Positions 25,476 to 34,721 of a DNA stretch of 64,000 nucleotides are shown here, in pieces. The translations under genes were made by a program, and so were the position numbers. The notes beneath the pieces were generated by a model. The model ran no database searches and was not told the DNA's origin. It worked only from the letters and a program-made list of their open reading frames with translations. How positions within the stretch are numbered: position 1 is the first letter of the stretch; every line of letters starts with the position of its first letter. Source of the DNA: Spirochaetes bacterium ADurb.Bin218 (GTDB taxonomy: Bacteria > Spirochaetota > UBA4802 > UBA5550); contig MWCI01000002.1 in assembly GCA_002069965.1 (NCBI GenBank), positions 1-64,000 on the forward strand, in the 5' to 3' direction.

Positions 25476-27575
25476 ATGGAAAAAGGTAAAATAATCTGGT
25501 CTCGCAATCTTTTATATTGGGCGTGGAAGATATTTATTCCAAACCTAATTCTTGCTATATATATATTATCAATTATATGTTTTAGAGAAGATGTTTCTGG
25601 CTCAAGTTGCCTGCTTATTATTATAGGTATGCTTGTTTATTTTTTTGTAAGGCTTTATTTTTATTATTACAAAATTGGTTTTTTTCTATGGAATAATGTT
25701 CAAAATTTACGGGAAGTAATAAATGAGTTTAAAAAGGGTAGATTTACCGTAAATGAAACCATAAATAACTCTGTCAATATTTCTCCAGTGCTCCAGGATC
25801 TTCTTGGTATTGGCAAGCAGTTTGATCTCTTGCTTTCATCGCAGGATGCAGAGTTGAAAAAATTCCATGAGATCTATAGCAATATTATCAATTCCATGAA
25901 TTCATCCTTCATAGTTCTTGATCGAGAAGAAAAGATAGTATATGCCAATGAAGGTTTTTGCAAAAAGTTTCATGTGGATCAGGAAAGAATAATAGGCAAA
26001 AGTCTGAATTCTGTTTTTTATTTTGTAAACACAAGACTTAAGATGGGAATTTCTCAGATATTGCAGGGCAATAGCAAAGAGGATGTTATCTTAAAAAATG
26101 TCCACCTTATGTCTATTCATAGAAAATCAATAATCTCTGACATAAAGATCTCTTATATGAAGGTGGGTGATGATTTTCAGATAATAGTCATAATAGATGA
26201 TATAACAGACAGATTCAGCAAGGATTATCATGCTTCGATTTTATCTCATCTTTCTGAGACCCTTGGGGATGAAACTGGCATAGAAACTACTTATTATAAC
26301 ATTCTTGTTGGTGTAACCTCTGGCTCTGGCCTTGGATTTAACAGAGCTATGCTCTTTATGGTTGAGGATGATTCCTTAAAAGGAAAAATGGCTGTAGGTC
26401 CAGACTCCTTTGATGAGGCTATTGAGATCTGGAATTCCCTTGGTTCAAGTGATAGTGATTTGCTTATCCAATATCCAATGGAAATTAAAAGGGGTGAGCT
26501 GCTCAGGAGGGTTCTGGATTATAATGTAAAATTATCAGAAGAGAATATATTTACCAATGCTGTTAAAAATAAAGAGAGATGTCACATAAAAAATGCCTGG
26601 AATGACCCAAGAGTTGATGATACCATAAGGCATTTTTTGGAAGTTGATGAGTTTATTGTTATGCCAATGGTCTCTTCTGGTAAGGCAATAGGAATTATTG
26701 TGGCAGACAATAAGTATAACATGACAAGCATTTCTCAGCAAAGCATAGAATTATTGGCCATATTTGCATATCAGGCGGCTTTCCTTGTGGAAAACTATTT
26801 AAATCTTATATCCGTAAAAAGAGAGATGAAAAGGCTTGAAGAGAGGCAGGAGGCAATTGTTGAATCAGAAAAAATGGCTGCTGTTGGTAGAATAGCCTCT
26901 CACATAGCTCACGAAATACGCAATCCCCTTGTGACCATGGGGGGCTATGCCAAGCGAATACTAAAAAATATTGAAGGTGATGAGGTGGACTTAGGTAAAA
27001 TTGAGAAGTCAGCTGATATAATTCTCAAGGAATCTGAGAGGCTTGAAAAGATTCTTTCCAATGTAATGGATTTTACAAAACCTGCTAAATACATAAAAGA
27101 GTTTCATAACATAAATATAATAATCAAGGATACTCACAGGCTTTTAAAGAATTTACTCCTTGAAAAGAATATTCAGGTTGAGCTCAACCTTGATGAGAAT
27201 TTGCCCGAGGTCCAGTGTGATTTCAATCAGATGAAGCAGGTATTGTTGAATCTCTTCCAGAATGCAATTGATGCAACTCCATCTGGAGGTAACATTACAG
27301 TAAGCACTGACTTTGATGAGAAAAACATATACATAAAAGTTGCTGATTCTGGCACAGGTATACAGGCTGAGGATGTTGAGGTAATATTTGAGCCTTTCTT
27401 TACAACAAAGATAACAGGTGTTGGTCTTGGACTTGCAAATGTCAAAAAAATAATTAAGGATCATAGAGGGAAGATCTGGGCAAAAAATAAAGATGAGGGA
27501 GGTGCTGAGTTTTCAATAAGATTGCCTATTCCTTCACTTGAGAATAAAATTAATGAAGCAAAGGAGGTTTTTTGA
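25476..27575 (+). CDS. Membrane sensor histidine kinase (PAS-GAF-HisKA-HATPase)
   Basis: Two N-terminal membrane helices (LILAIYILSIICF, LLIIIGMLVYFFVRLYF) are joined by a very short loop, so signal sensing is probably cytoplasmic. A PAS domain (about residues 130-250, SFIVLDREEKIVYANEGFC), a GAF domain (about 265-445) and the kinase core follow. His479 sits in ASHIAHEIRNPLVTMGGY. The ATPase domain has QVLLNLFQNAIDAT, VADSGTGI and GVGLGLANVKKI. The receiver gene at 27575 overlaps its stop, making a two-component pair. 25309-25475 upstream is very AT-rich and no clear promoter was fixed. Confidence 0.93.
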   Translation: MEKGKIIWSRNLLYWAWKIFIPNLILAIYILSIICFREDVSGSSCLLIIIGMLVYFFVRLYFYYYKIGFFLWNNVQNLREVINEFKKGRFTVNETINNSVNISPVLQDLLGIGKQFDLLLSSQDAELKKFHEIYSNIINSMNSSFIVLDREEKIVYANEGFCKKFHVDQERIIGKSLNSVFYFVNTRLKMGISQILQGNSKEDVILKNVHLMSIHRKSIISDIKISYMKVGDDFQIIVIIDDITDRFSKDYHASILSHLSETLGDETGIETTYYNILVGVTSGSGLGFNRAMLFMVEDDSLKGKMAVGPDSFDEAIEIWNSLGSSDSDLLIQYPMEIKRGELLRRVLDYNVKLSEENIFTNAVKNKERCHIKNAWNDPRVDDTIRHFLEVDEFIVMPMVSSGKAIGIIVADNKYNMTSISQQSIELLAIFAYQAAFLVENYLNLISVKREMKRLEERQEAIVESEKMAAVGRIASHIAHEIRNPLVTMGGYAKRILKNIEGDEVDLGKIEKSADIILKESERLEKILSNVMDFTKPAKYIKEFHNINIIIKDTHRLLKNLLLEKNIQVELNLDENLPEVQCDFNQMKQVLLNLFQNAIDATPSGGNITVSTDFDEKNIYIKVADSGTGIQAEDVEVIFEPFFTTKITGVGLGLANVKKIIKDHRGKIWAKNKDEGGAEFSIRLPIPSLENKINEAKEVF

Positions 27576-27946
27576 TGGCAAGAATACTGATAGTAGAAGA
27601 TGAAGAAAATTTGAGGGAGCTTTATGCAGAGGAATTAGCTGAGTCAGGTTATGAGGTTGAAAAAGCTCATAATGGAAAGGATGCTCTTAATCTCATAAAC
27701 AAGAAGGATTTTGATATTGTTCTCATGGATATAAGGATGCCAGAGATGGACGGCATAGAGACTCTCGGCAAGATAATTACCATGGAAAAGAAAATACCTG
27801 TTATAATCTATACAGCCTATTCAAATTATAAGAGCAATTTTATGACATGGACAGCGGATGCCTATCTGACAAAGTCGTCGAATCTTGATGAGCTTAAGGC
27901 AAAAATTGAGGAGTTGCTTGCAGCAAAAAAGTCTCAAGGAAGATAG
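27575..27946 (+). CDS. Single-domain response regulator
   Basis: This is a stand-alone receiver (123 aa) with no output domain. The acidic pocket is VEDEEN, the phospho-acceptor is Asp52 in VLMDIRMPEMDG, then come the Thr (IIYTAYS) and the Lys (AYLTKSSN). AAGGAGG lies before ATG 27575, whose A is the last base of the kinase stop. With no DNA-binding domain it must act by protein contact or phosphorelay. The 3' end overlaps queD on the other strand by 13 bases. Confidence 0.93.
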   Translation: MARILIVEDEENLRELYAEELAESGYEVEKAHNGKDALNLINKKDFDIVLMDIRMPEMDGIETLGKIITMEKKIPVIIYTAYSNYKSNFMTWTADAYLTKSSNLDELKAKIEELLAAKKSQGR

Positions 27947-28308
27947 GTGCACCTGGATGTGTCTGATTCCCAGACTGTTACAGATTGAACCCTGAGGCCC
28001 TCTCTAAGATTGTTGAGTTTTGTCTGAGCTTCTGTTGCGATGAATTTTGCTATATTTTCGGAGCTGGGGTTTTCTTTATCAAAGGGCGCTATATCATTTA
28101 GATTTTTATGATCAAGATAGGTAGTTATTTCTTTGAGTGTTTTTTTTAGATCCTGAAAGTCTATAAGCAGACCAATATCATCAAGGGTATTGCCTTCAAC
28201 ACTTAAAACTACTCTCCAGTTATGACCATGGATATTTTCACATTTGCCTCTATATCCCCGTAATTGATGAGCAGAGGCAAAGGTATCTTCAATTGTAAGT
28301 ATAAACAT
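27934..28308 (-). CDS. queD: 6-carboxytetrahydropterin synthase-type enzyme (PTPS family)
   Basis: QueD makes the pterin precursor of the queuosine base. Zinc ligands are His14 in FASAHQLRGYRGKCENIHGH plus the HGH pair, and the catalytic Cys is in KCENIHGH. LIDFQDLK and YLDHKNLND are the other family motifs. Length (124 aa) is normal. The start lies 8 bases after the DegT-like gene, so the two are probably cotranscribed. Together with QueF it suggests preQ1 synthesis; the other steps are not in the window. Confidence 0.9.
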   Translation of the reverse strand: MFILTIEDTFASAHQLRGYRGKCENIHGHNWRVVLSVEGNTLDDIGLLIDFQDLKKTLKEITTYLDHKNLNDIAPFDKENPSSENIAKFIATEAQTKLNNLREGLRVQSVTVWESDTSRCTYLP

Positions 28309-28316
28309 ATATCCTC

Positions 28317-29351
28317 CTAAATGAATGCAGCCAGTGTTTTTGTTATTCTTTCAATCTCTTTTTTTGAGAGAGAAGGGTATATTGGAATAGAATAAAGTTT
28401 TTTAGAAAGCCTATCGGAATTTGGATAATCAAATCCCTTAAGGCCAAGCATCTCGTGATTTGGCCTGGCAATGAGTTTTTCTATTTCTATAGCATTTTTT
28501 TTCCAGTATTTTTCTACCCTGTCAGAGGGTGCATCGAATATGACAGGAAAAGATTGATATGCAGCAGTCTCACTATAGGGCATAAATGGCTTGTGAGTCG
28601 TGATCCTTATGGCTTCATAATATTTAAGCGCTATTTCTCTTCTTCGCTTTATGAAATCTTTTAGCTTAAGGATCTGGGATATTCCCATGGCAGCCTGTAG
28701 ATCTGTAAGAGTAAAATCAAAGTTAATATTGTCCGTTGAATTGCCCCGGAGATCTCTCATTGTAGAAAAATACCTTGAGTTATTTGTCCAGATAGCTCCT
28801 CCATTGCCTGTGGTTATTATCATTGATGGCGCAAAGGAAGCTACTGCAAAGGTAAAATGAGAGCCCGCAGGCTTTTCATTATACTCTGTCCCAATTGAGT
28901 GAGATATATCAGCAATAATAGGAATATTGATATCCTTGAATTCCTCACTGTCAATATGAAAGCCAGCAATATCTCCAAGGACTATTGCCTTTGTCTTTTC
29001 GGAAATTCTTTCTTTAATTTTTGCTGCTGATGGAAATATTGAGTTTTCTTCAGTGTCGATAATAATGGGCTTCCCTCCTGTTAGTGTTAGTGCACTTACA
29101 GGGGCGTGGTCAAAAAATGATGGTATTATTATTTCATCCTCCTCTTGAATCTCAAGGGCCTTAAAAATGAGTATGTAGCATGAGACAAGAGAATTTAGCG
29201 CAAGGGAATATTTTATTGAAGTTATTTCGCTGAGCATTGCTTCAAAGCTTTTAACAGTGCTTCCTGTTGCAAGTTCATCATGGATCATACAGTCAAGAAC
29301 ACTTTCGAGCTCTTTTCTGGTTATGGTTGGTTTGCTTGATACAATCTTCAT
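28317..29351 (-). CDS. DegT/DnrJ/EryC1/StrS-fold protein lacking the PLP lysine
   Basis: The overall fold of sugar aminotransferases is clear: EEDEIIIPSFFDHAPVSALT, then PIIADISHSIGTEYNEKPAG (holding the PLP-ring Asp), then FAVASFAPSMIITTGNGGAIW, then FTLTDLQAAMGISQILKLKD. In family members the segment before ITTGEGG reads HPxK, whose Lys forms the Schiff base. Here it reads APSM, so the Lys is Met. The phosphate-binding loop is also unusual (ALNSLVSC). The protein is probably not a normal transaminase; it may be a binding or regulatory relative or a lysine-free enzyme. The neighbour queD is 8 bases downstream. Length (344 aa) is slightly short. Confidence 0.8.
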   Translation of the reverse strand: MKIVSSKPTITRKELESVLDCMIHDELATGSTVKSFEAMLSEITSIKYSLALNSLVSCYILIFKALEIQEEDEIIIPSFFDHAPVSALTLTGGKPIIIDTEENSIFPSAAKIKERISEKTKAIVLGDIAGFHIDSEEFKDINIPIIADISHSIGTEYNEKPAGSHFTFAVASFAPSMIITTGNGGAIWTNNSRYFSTMRDLRGNSTDNINFDFTLTDLQAAMGISQILKLKDFIKRRREIALKYYEAIRITTHKPFMPYSETAAYQSFPVIFDAPSDRVEKYWKKNAIEIEKLIARPNHEMLGLKGFDYPNSDRLSKKLYSIPIYPSLSKKEIERITKTLAAFI

Positions 29352-29505
29352 TAGTGCCTCAGACTTTGAGAATTTATCTTCTGTAAATTACGAAAAATTA
29401 CTCTGATAGGTCAAGGATTTTTGTGACATAAAAAAATAAAGATAAAGCAAAAAGATAAATATTCCGATATAATAAACAGGTGTTTGTATATTCGGAGGTT
29501 TGAAA

Positions 29506-30459
29506 ATGAGAAAGATGTTCAAGGGCATAACTATTCCTGTTATTTTTGCAATTATTGCAGTGATTCTTTCTGGATGCACACCAGGTAAGGCGCAAACCAA
29601 GGGTAATGACTATAAGGGGAGTTTTGAAACTGAGGAATTCGAGGCTTTTGACAATGGAGAGGATGAAATCCCATCATATAACAAAAAGGTTTCTTCCACA
29701 GAAAAATCTCCTGCAAGAAAAGATTATGACAACAATATCGCAAAGATAAAAAGAGACTATGACAGGGAAGATTCTTATTCTGATTATGAAAATGAAAGAG
29801 GGCGTGGAAAGTCTTCAAATGATTCTTATGGCATTTCTGAAAACTTTTATCAGAAGGGGATGGCTTCCTGGTATGGAAGGGAATTCCACGGTAAGGTAAC
29901 AGCCTCTGGCGAAACCTTTGATATGTATGATATGACAGCAGCTCATAAAACTCTACCCTTTGGATCTATAGTTGAAGTAAAAAATCTTGAAAATGGGAAA
30001 ACAGTGAGACTCAAGATAAATGATAGAGGCCCTTACAGAGGCAATAGGATCATAGATGTTTCTTATGGCGCTGCAAAAAAATTGGATATGGTAAATGCTG
30101 GCGAGGCAGCTGTTGGAATTAATGTCATTAAGATGGGAAGCAATGAAGCTCAGGTGAGATCAAAATATGTTGAACCTGTCTCAGAGGAGGAATATCCAGA
30201 GAGAAGAGTAAAAAGCTCTGACTATTCAGATAACTATTCAAGTGGTGATTACAAACTTCAGGCCGGAGCCTTCTATTCTCGAAATAATGCAGAAAGTCTT
30301 AAAAAGAGAATAGAGTCAATTACAGATAGGCCTGTGCGCATAGTTCAGGATGGAGATTTCTATAAAGTCAGAGTTGAGGGCATAAGAAATAAATCTGAAA
30401 TGAATAGAATCAAAGACTCCTTAAGCAGTGAAAATATTTCTTCTTTTACTGTTGAATGA
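29506..30459 (+). CDS. rlpA: RlpA-like lipoprotein: double-psi beta-barrel plus SPOR domain
   Basis: The signal peptide ends in a lipobox (ILSGCTPG). After a long Asp/Ser/Tyr-rich linker comes the RlpA barrel (GMASWYGREFHGKVTASGET … VRLKINDRGPYRGNRIIDVS), with the catalytic-type His and Asp. A C-terminal SPOR domain (about residues 245-317, YKLQAGAFYSRNNAESLKKR) binds peptidoglycan lacking stem peptides. RlpA homologues are lytic transglycosylases or septal cell-wall proteins. GGAGG lies 7 bases before ATG 29506. A strong hairpin terminator follows. Confidence 0.93.
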   Translation: MRKMFKGITIPVIFAIIAVILSGCTPGKAQTKGNDYKGSFETEEFEAFDNGEDEIPSYNKKVSSTEKSPARKDYDNNIAKIKRDYDREDSYSDYENERGRGKSSNDSYGISENFYQKGMASWYGREFHGKVTASGETFDMYDMTAAHKTLPFGSIVEVKNLENGKTVRLKINDRGPYRGNRIIDVSYGAAKKLDMVNAGEAAVGINVIKMGSNEAQVRSKYVEPVSEEEYPERRVKSSDYSDNYSSGDYKLQAGAFYSRNNAESLKKRIESITDRPVRIVQDGDFYKVRVEGIRNKSEMNRIKDSLSSENISSFTVE

Positions 30460-30484
30460 TTGATTGAAGATAGATTTTAAATTT

Positions 30485-30518
30485 AAAAAATCCTCCCTGA
30501 TTTAGGAGGATTTTTTTC
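30485..30518 (+). terminator. Rho-independent terminator after rlpA
   Basis: A perfect 12-bp stem (AAAAAATCCTCC / GGAGGATTTTTT) with an 8-base loop runs into seven T's. It is close to symmetric and could also work on the minus strand. Confidence 0.88.
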
Positions 30519-30610
30519 TCTACATTTGACCTTTGTAAAAATTTTTTATATATTAAAAGTGAACATAAATTTTAAATTATTCAAAAACAATATTATTTTT
30601 GGGAGGTTTT

Positions 30611-31069
30611 ATGAAAAATTTTTTTGTAAAATGGGGAGCTTTTTTATTGTTTTGTGCACTGTTTTTTTCAATGGTTGAGCTTTCTGCCGCCTCAAAGGAT
30701 GAAGTAAAGGCTATGGTGAAAAAGGTTGAAGCTTATTATAAAGCTAATGGTAGAGAAAAGACTTTTGCTGAAGTCCAAAAGGATAAGGGGCAGTTTGAGA
30801 AAGGAGAATTGTATGTCTATATCTTTGACATGAATGCCACAGTGCTTGCTCACCCTAAGTTGCCCAGTTGGGTTGGTAAGAGCTTTATAAATTTAAAAGA
30901 TGCAGATGGTAAATTTTTTATAAAGGAAGCACTGGATAAGCTTAAAACCCAAAAGGAATGCTGGATTGACTATAAATGGAATAATCCTGAGACAAAAAAA
31001 ATAGGCCTCAAGCATGGATATTTTTTGAAGGTCGATGATTTTGTCTTAAGCTGTGGTATCTGGGAATAA
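30611..31069 (+). CDS. Secreted single-Cache-domain sensor protein
   Basis: ATG 30611 follows GGGAGG. The signal peptide is WGAFLLFCALFFSMVELSAA. The rest is one small Cache_2-type domain: VKAMVKKVEAYYKANGREKT, then ELYVYIFDMNATVLAHPKLP, then the FINLKDADGKFFIKEALDKL and WIDYKWNNPETKKIGLKHGY strands. There is no membrane anchor after cleavage, so it is a free periplasmic ligand-binding protein. The chemoreceptor gene 47 bases downstream has its own non-Cache sensor; the pair may act together. The closest known analogues are periplasmic Cache proteins next to chemoreceptors or kinases. Confidence 0.82.
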   Translation: MKNFFVKWGAFLLFCALFFSMVELSAASKDEVKAMVKKVEAYYKANGREKTFAEVQKDKGQFEKGELYVYIFDMNATVLAHPKLPSWVGKSFINLKDADGKFFIKEALDKLKTQKECWIDYKWNNPETKKIGLKHGYFLKVDDFVLSCGIWE

Positions 31070-31116
31070 AATTTTTAGGCATTCTATCAGAGAATAACAA
31101 AGGGGAGAGTTAGTAG

Positions 31117-32859
31117 ATGTTTGTATTTTTCAAAAATAAGATTAAAAATCTGCCAATAAAATACAAGGTTATGATTTTACCGGCAATTGCCATTATATGT
31201 ATTCTGTTGTCTGGAATAATAATAACCAGTGGCGTAATAAAACAGAACAATATCTCAAACGAAATTTTTTCTGATAGAATGCCTCTTGTTCAAGAAAGTG
31301 GTTATATTGTAAATTCAGTTAATACAGTAAATGCCAATATCTATAGATATTTTATGATGCGTCTTGCAAACTATGACTCAAAGTCTGCAGAAGAAAAGCT
31401 ACCTGAGCAATGGACTATTTTAGATAAATGTCTTTCTTCTCTTGAAAATATGGGGAAATTAAAAGAACTTTCTCCAGAGGAAAAAAAAATAATAGAAGAG
31501 TCTTTTTCCAGCATGAAGGAATACAAAGAAAAGGCCTATGAATCTGTGACAACTGCTGGTTATGATATAAATACAGGTATGGTTTTGATGCAGATTTGTG
31601 ATGATCAATATAAAGTTTTAAGCGATAACTTAACTAAGCTTTCAGAACTTCAGAATTCAAGAATAGACTCCAAAATTAAAGAAGCTAAAAGTGGTATGCT
31701 TTTTTTGTCTGCTCTTACTGTAATACTCATTGTAAGTTCGCTGGTAATAACAGCAATTTTTTCTATGATTATCTCTGGTTTTATTGTTTTTCCTATAAAG
31801 AGATTAGCCAAAATTTTAAAAGAGGTGTCTCAAGGAGATGGAGATCTGACAGTTCGCATAGAGGTTAGAAGTAACGATGAAGTTGGAATGATGTCGAAGT
31901 ATTTTAATATTTTTGTGGAAAAAATGCATGAGATTATAAAAGATGTAAAAGAGTCGGCAAATTTAGTCTCCGCTTCTTCCTCTGAGATTTCATCAACAAT
32001 CACGCATTTCTCTGACAATGCACAATCTCAGGCAGCTTTTGCTGAGGAAATCTCTGCATCAGTTGAAGAGATATCAGCAAGCGTAAGTTTAATTGCAGAG
32101 CGTTCTGATCAGCAATATGAGAGTATGAAAAGTCTTTTTTCAAAACTTATGGATCTTGGGAAAGTTATTGATGAGATGGGGATTAAACTCTCTGATACAT
32201 TTGAACTTTCAAAAAGAATGTATAATGAGGCTAACGCAGAGTGGAGCACAATAAAAGTAATGTCTCAGAGCATGGAAAAGATAAGTCAGAGTTCAAAGGA
32301 GATGATAAATATAGTAAACATAATAAATGAAATTTCAGAGAAGATAAATCTTCTTTCTTTAAATGCTGCTATAGAAGCAGCAAGGGCTGGCGAGGCTGGT
32401 CGTGGATTTGCTGTTGTTGCAGATGAAATTTCAAAACTGGCAGATCAAACAGCCTCAAGTCTTAATGATATAACACGACTTATTCGTAGCAGTGAGGAGG
32501 AGGTTACCTCAGGGCTCAGCAATGCTGAGATTACGATGAAAACTATAGGTTCATTGCTTGAGGGAGTGACATCAATCTCATCTATGATAACAACTTTGAA
32601 TGACTATATGACACAGCAAAAGGAAAGTAATGGAGAGGTTAATAGAGAAATTCATACCTTGAGGGACAGAACAGAGGAGGTAAAAATTTCTCTTGCAGAA
32701 CAAAATGAAGCCATGAAAGAAATTCTTCAATCAATAACAAGTATTAGTTCTATAAATCAGGATACCGCATCAGGGGCAGAGGAAATGGCTGCAAGTTCAG
32801 AAAGCTTAGCAGAACTTGCAGCTAAGCTAAAGAGTAAGGTTGATTTCTTTAAGGTATAA
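31117..32859 (+). CDS. Methyl-accepting chemotaxis protein
   Basis: One membrane helix at about residues 18-38, a helical periplasmic sensor (four-helix-bundle style, about 40-190), a second helix ([20 protein letters not shown]), a HAMP domain ([20 protein letters not shown]) and the cytoplasmic signalling bundle are seen. The hairpin tip [20 protein letters not shown], then [15 protein letters not shown], is intact for CheA/CheW contact. The GGGGAGAG site precedes ATG 31117. It is preceded by the Cache protein and converges on tyrA with 5 bases between the stops. The ligand is unknown. Confidence 0.95.
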   Translation: MFVFFKNKIKNLPIKYKVMILPAIAIICILLSGIIITSGVIKQNNISNEIFSDRMPLVQESGYIVNSVNTVNANIYRYFMMRLANYDSKSAEEKLPEQWTILDKCLSSLENMGKLKELSPEEKKIIEESFSSMKEYKEKAYESVTTAGYDINTGMVLMQICDDQYKVLSDNLTKLSELQNSRIDSKIKEAKSGMLFLSALTVILIVSSLVITAIFSMIISGFIVFPIKRLAKILKEVSQGDGDLTVRIEVRSNDEVGMMSKYFNIFVEKMHEIIKDVKESANLVSASSSEISSTITHFSDNAQSQAAFAEEISASVEEISASVSLIAERSDQQYESMKSLFSKLMDLGKVIDEMGIKLSDTFELSKRMYNEANAEWSTIKVMSQSMEKISQSSKEMINIVNIINEISEKINLLSLNAAIEAARAGEAGRGFAVVADEISKLADQTASSLNDITRLIRSSEEEVTSGLSNAEITMKTIGSLLEGVTSISSMITTLNDYMTQQKESNGEVNREIHTLRDRTEEVKISLAEQNEAMKEILQSITSISSINQDTASGAEEMAASSESLAELAAKLKSKVDFFKV

Positions 32860-32864
32860 CTTCT

Positions 32865-33641
32865 TTAGCTTTTGATGTTTTCCCTGAGTTTTCTCAAAAA
32901 TTTTACCATCTCATCATAGTCTCTGTCTTTTATAATATGAGTTAGATATGAGAGCTGTTGATTTATGCTCTCAATTTGTTTTAAGGTATAGGGATTGAAA
33001 AGAATCTCAGATACTAAGTAGTCATCTTCAGAGAGAAGTCCCTTTGCAATTTCCATATGCTTTCTAAAGGTTGTTCCAGGTGCATCAATTTTTTTCATGC
33101 AGGCTGCAAATACAAGGGATGAGGCAAAGGGAGTGCTTAGAGAATAAGCAGTTATCTGATCATGCTCCTGGAATGTATATTCATAAATGTTGAGTTTAAC
33201 TCGATTGAAGAGATCATGGAAGAATTGTTTCCCCTCAGGATCTGATTCAGATATTATTATGGCATTTTCTTTGCTAAGATCTCTCACATTGCCAAAGGTA
33301 GGGCCAAACATTGGGTGAGTAGAGGCAAACCTTTTTCCGGATTTTTTGTAATAATCTGCAAGGCCATTTTTAACTGAGGCAATATCCGAGATTATACAAT
33401 TGTCGGATATATAGGGCATTATCTCATCAAAGGCCTCTTCTGTCTTTTGAAGGTTTACACAGTTTATAACCATATCTGGATTAAAATCCTTAGCCTCTTC
33501 GATCTTCATGAAGCGCTTTATATTTATAAAGTGCTTCAGGTTTCTTGGATTTATATCAAATACAGCAACATCATGATCAAAGCATAACTCCTCAGTAAGC
33601 CAGCTTCCCATCTTCCCTGCGCCAAGTATTAATATTTTCAT
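32865..33641 (-). CDS. tyrA: Prephenate dehydrogenase (TyrA), no ACT domain
   Basis: It oxidises prephenate to 4-hydroxyphenylpyruvate for tyrosine. An N-terminal Rossmann motif (ILILGAGKMGSWLTEEL) is followed by SDIASVKNGLADYYKKSG, then STHPMFGPTFGNVRDLS, which carries the catalytic His, then EHDQITAYSLSTPFASSLVF. Length (258 aa) means no regulatory ACT domain is attached. It is the last of eight genes; its start overlaps the pheA stop by one base. No terminator was found before the converging chemoreceptor. Confidence 0.92.
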   Translation of the reverse strand: MKILILGAGKMGSWLTEELCFDHDVAVFDINPRNLKHFINIKRFMKIEEAKDFNPDMVINCVNLQKTEEAFDEIMPYISDNCIISDIASVKNGLADYYKKSGKRFASTHPMFGPTFGNVRDLSKENAIIISESDPEGKQFFHDLFNRVKLNIYEYTFQEHDQITAYSLSTPFASSLVFAACMKKIDAPGTTFRKHMEIAKGLLSEDDYLVSEILFNPYTLKQIESINQQLSYLTHIIKDRDYDEMVKFLRKLRENIKS

Positions 33642-34720
33642 TATAGTTCTCCTTTCATCATATCTTCAGTTACAAAAATTTCATTATAACAGCCCAGTAG
33701 CTTTAGCCCCGATGTTACACCCTCTGCCTGTTTGAGAGCATCAATGACTACAGGGTCAGAATCAGAACCGTCAAAGTCCAGAAGGAATGAATATTGCCCT
33801 GGCTCTGTGGGTATTGATTCAATCCTTGTGAGATTTATTCCAGCCCGTGCAAAGATCTCGAGAGTATTAAATAGAGTTCCAGATTTATGCTCTGTGGTGA
33901 ATGTTATGGAGCATTTATTCCCATGATCAAATTTTCTTTCTTTTGCAAGAATTATAAATCTTGTTCTGTTTATATTTGAGTCTTCAATATTCTCTTTTAG
34001 TATCTCAAGGCTATAAAGCTCAGCTGCCAGTTTACTTGCAATACAGGCTGCCTGACGTGGTTTCATTTCTGTAAGCATTCTTGCGGCACCTGCTGTGTCA
34101 TAAAAAGGAACAGGGACAAGATTGTTTCTGGATATAAACCTTCTGCACTGAGAGAGGGCTTGTGTATGAGAATATACCTCTCTTATCTCTCTGTGATCTG
34201 CCCCTGGGAGCATCATGAGATTGTGGTGTATAGGCATATCAACGGCACCAACAACAACAAGTTCAGTGTTGATCAGCAATTCATTTACAGGACCAACAAT
34301 TCCACCTAAGGTATTTTCAACAGGGACAATGCCATAATCAAACATACCGGAGGTTACTCCTTCAAAAACCCCATTAAAAGTGGTGCATGGTATAGTGAGC
34401 AGTTCTCTATTCCATCTTCTTGCAGCCTCTTCGCTATAGGCGCCATGTTCTCCCTGAAATCCAACAACTTGATAATTCCTTCCCTGAAGCTCTTTGCTCC
34501 ATGAGATAATTAGCTTATAAAGAGGCTCTGTAAAAGATGGCTCCAGCAGGAGGTTGGGAGTGTGTTTTATCTTTTCCAGAATTTCCTTTTCTCTTGCTGT
34601 ATCCTCAATGGCCTTTTTAAATTTATTTGCAAGGAGTGCCTGCTCCATTCTCTCATTTAAGAGTTTGAGTATTTTGGAATCAATCTGATCAATTATGTTT
34701 CTGATCTCTTCTAATTTCAT
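33641..34720 (-). CDS. pheA: Bifunctional chorismate mutase / prephenate dehydratase
   Basis: Residues 1-85 are an AroQ-type mutase (LEEIRNIIDQIDSKILKLLN). Residues 95-270 are the dehydratase (GFQGEHGAYSEEAA, and NINRTRFIILAKE with the catalytic Thr-Arg-Phe). The last 75 residues form an ACT domain (GTLFNTLEIFARAGINLTRI). In known dehydratases the ACT motif is ESRP, which binds phenylalanine; here it is ESIP, so feedback inhibition may be weak. It lies directly after aroC (one base gap) and overlaps tyrA. Confidence 0.95.
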   Translation of the reverse strand: MKLEEIRNIIDQIDSKILKLLNERMEQALLANKFKKAIEDTAREKEILEKIKHTPNLLLEPSFTEPLYKLIISWSKELQGRNYQVVGFQGEHGAYSEEAARRWNRELLTIPCTTFNGVFEGVTSGMFDYGIVPVENTLGGIVGPVNELLINTELVVVGAVDMPIHHNLMMLPGADHREIREVYSHTQALSQCRRFISRNNLVPVPFYDTAGAARMLTEMKPRQAACIASKLAAELYSLEILKENIEDSNINRTRFIILAKERKFDHGNKCSITFTTEHKSGTLFNTLEIFARAGINLTRIESIPTEPGQYSFLLDFDGSDSDPVVIDALKQAEGVTSGLKLLGCYNEIFVTEDMMKGEL

Positions 34721-34721
34721 A

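Noticed and set aside
28317-29351. Calling this gene a normal sugar aminotransferase
   Set aside because: The Schiff-base lysine is Met, so the standard product name would mislead.
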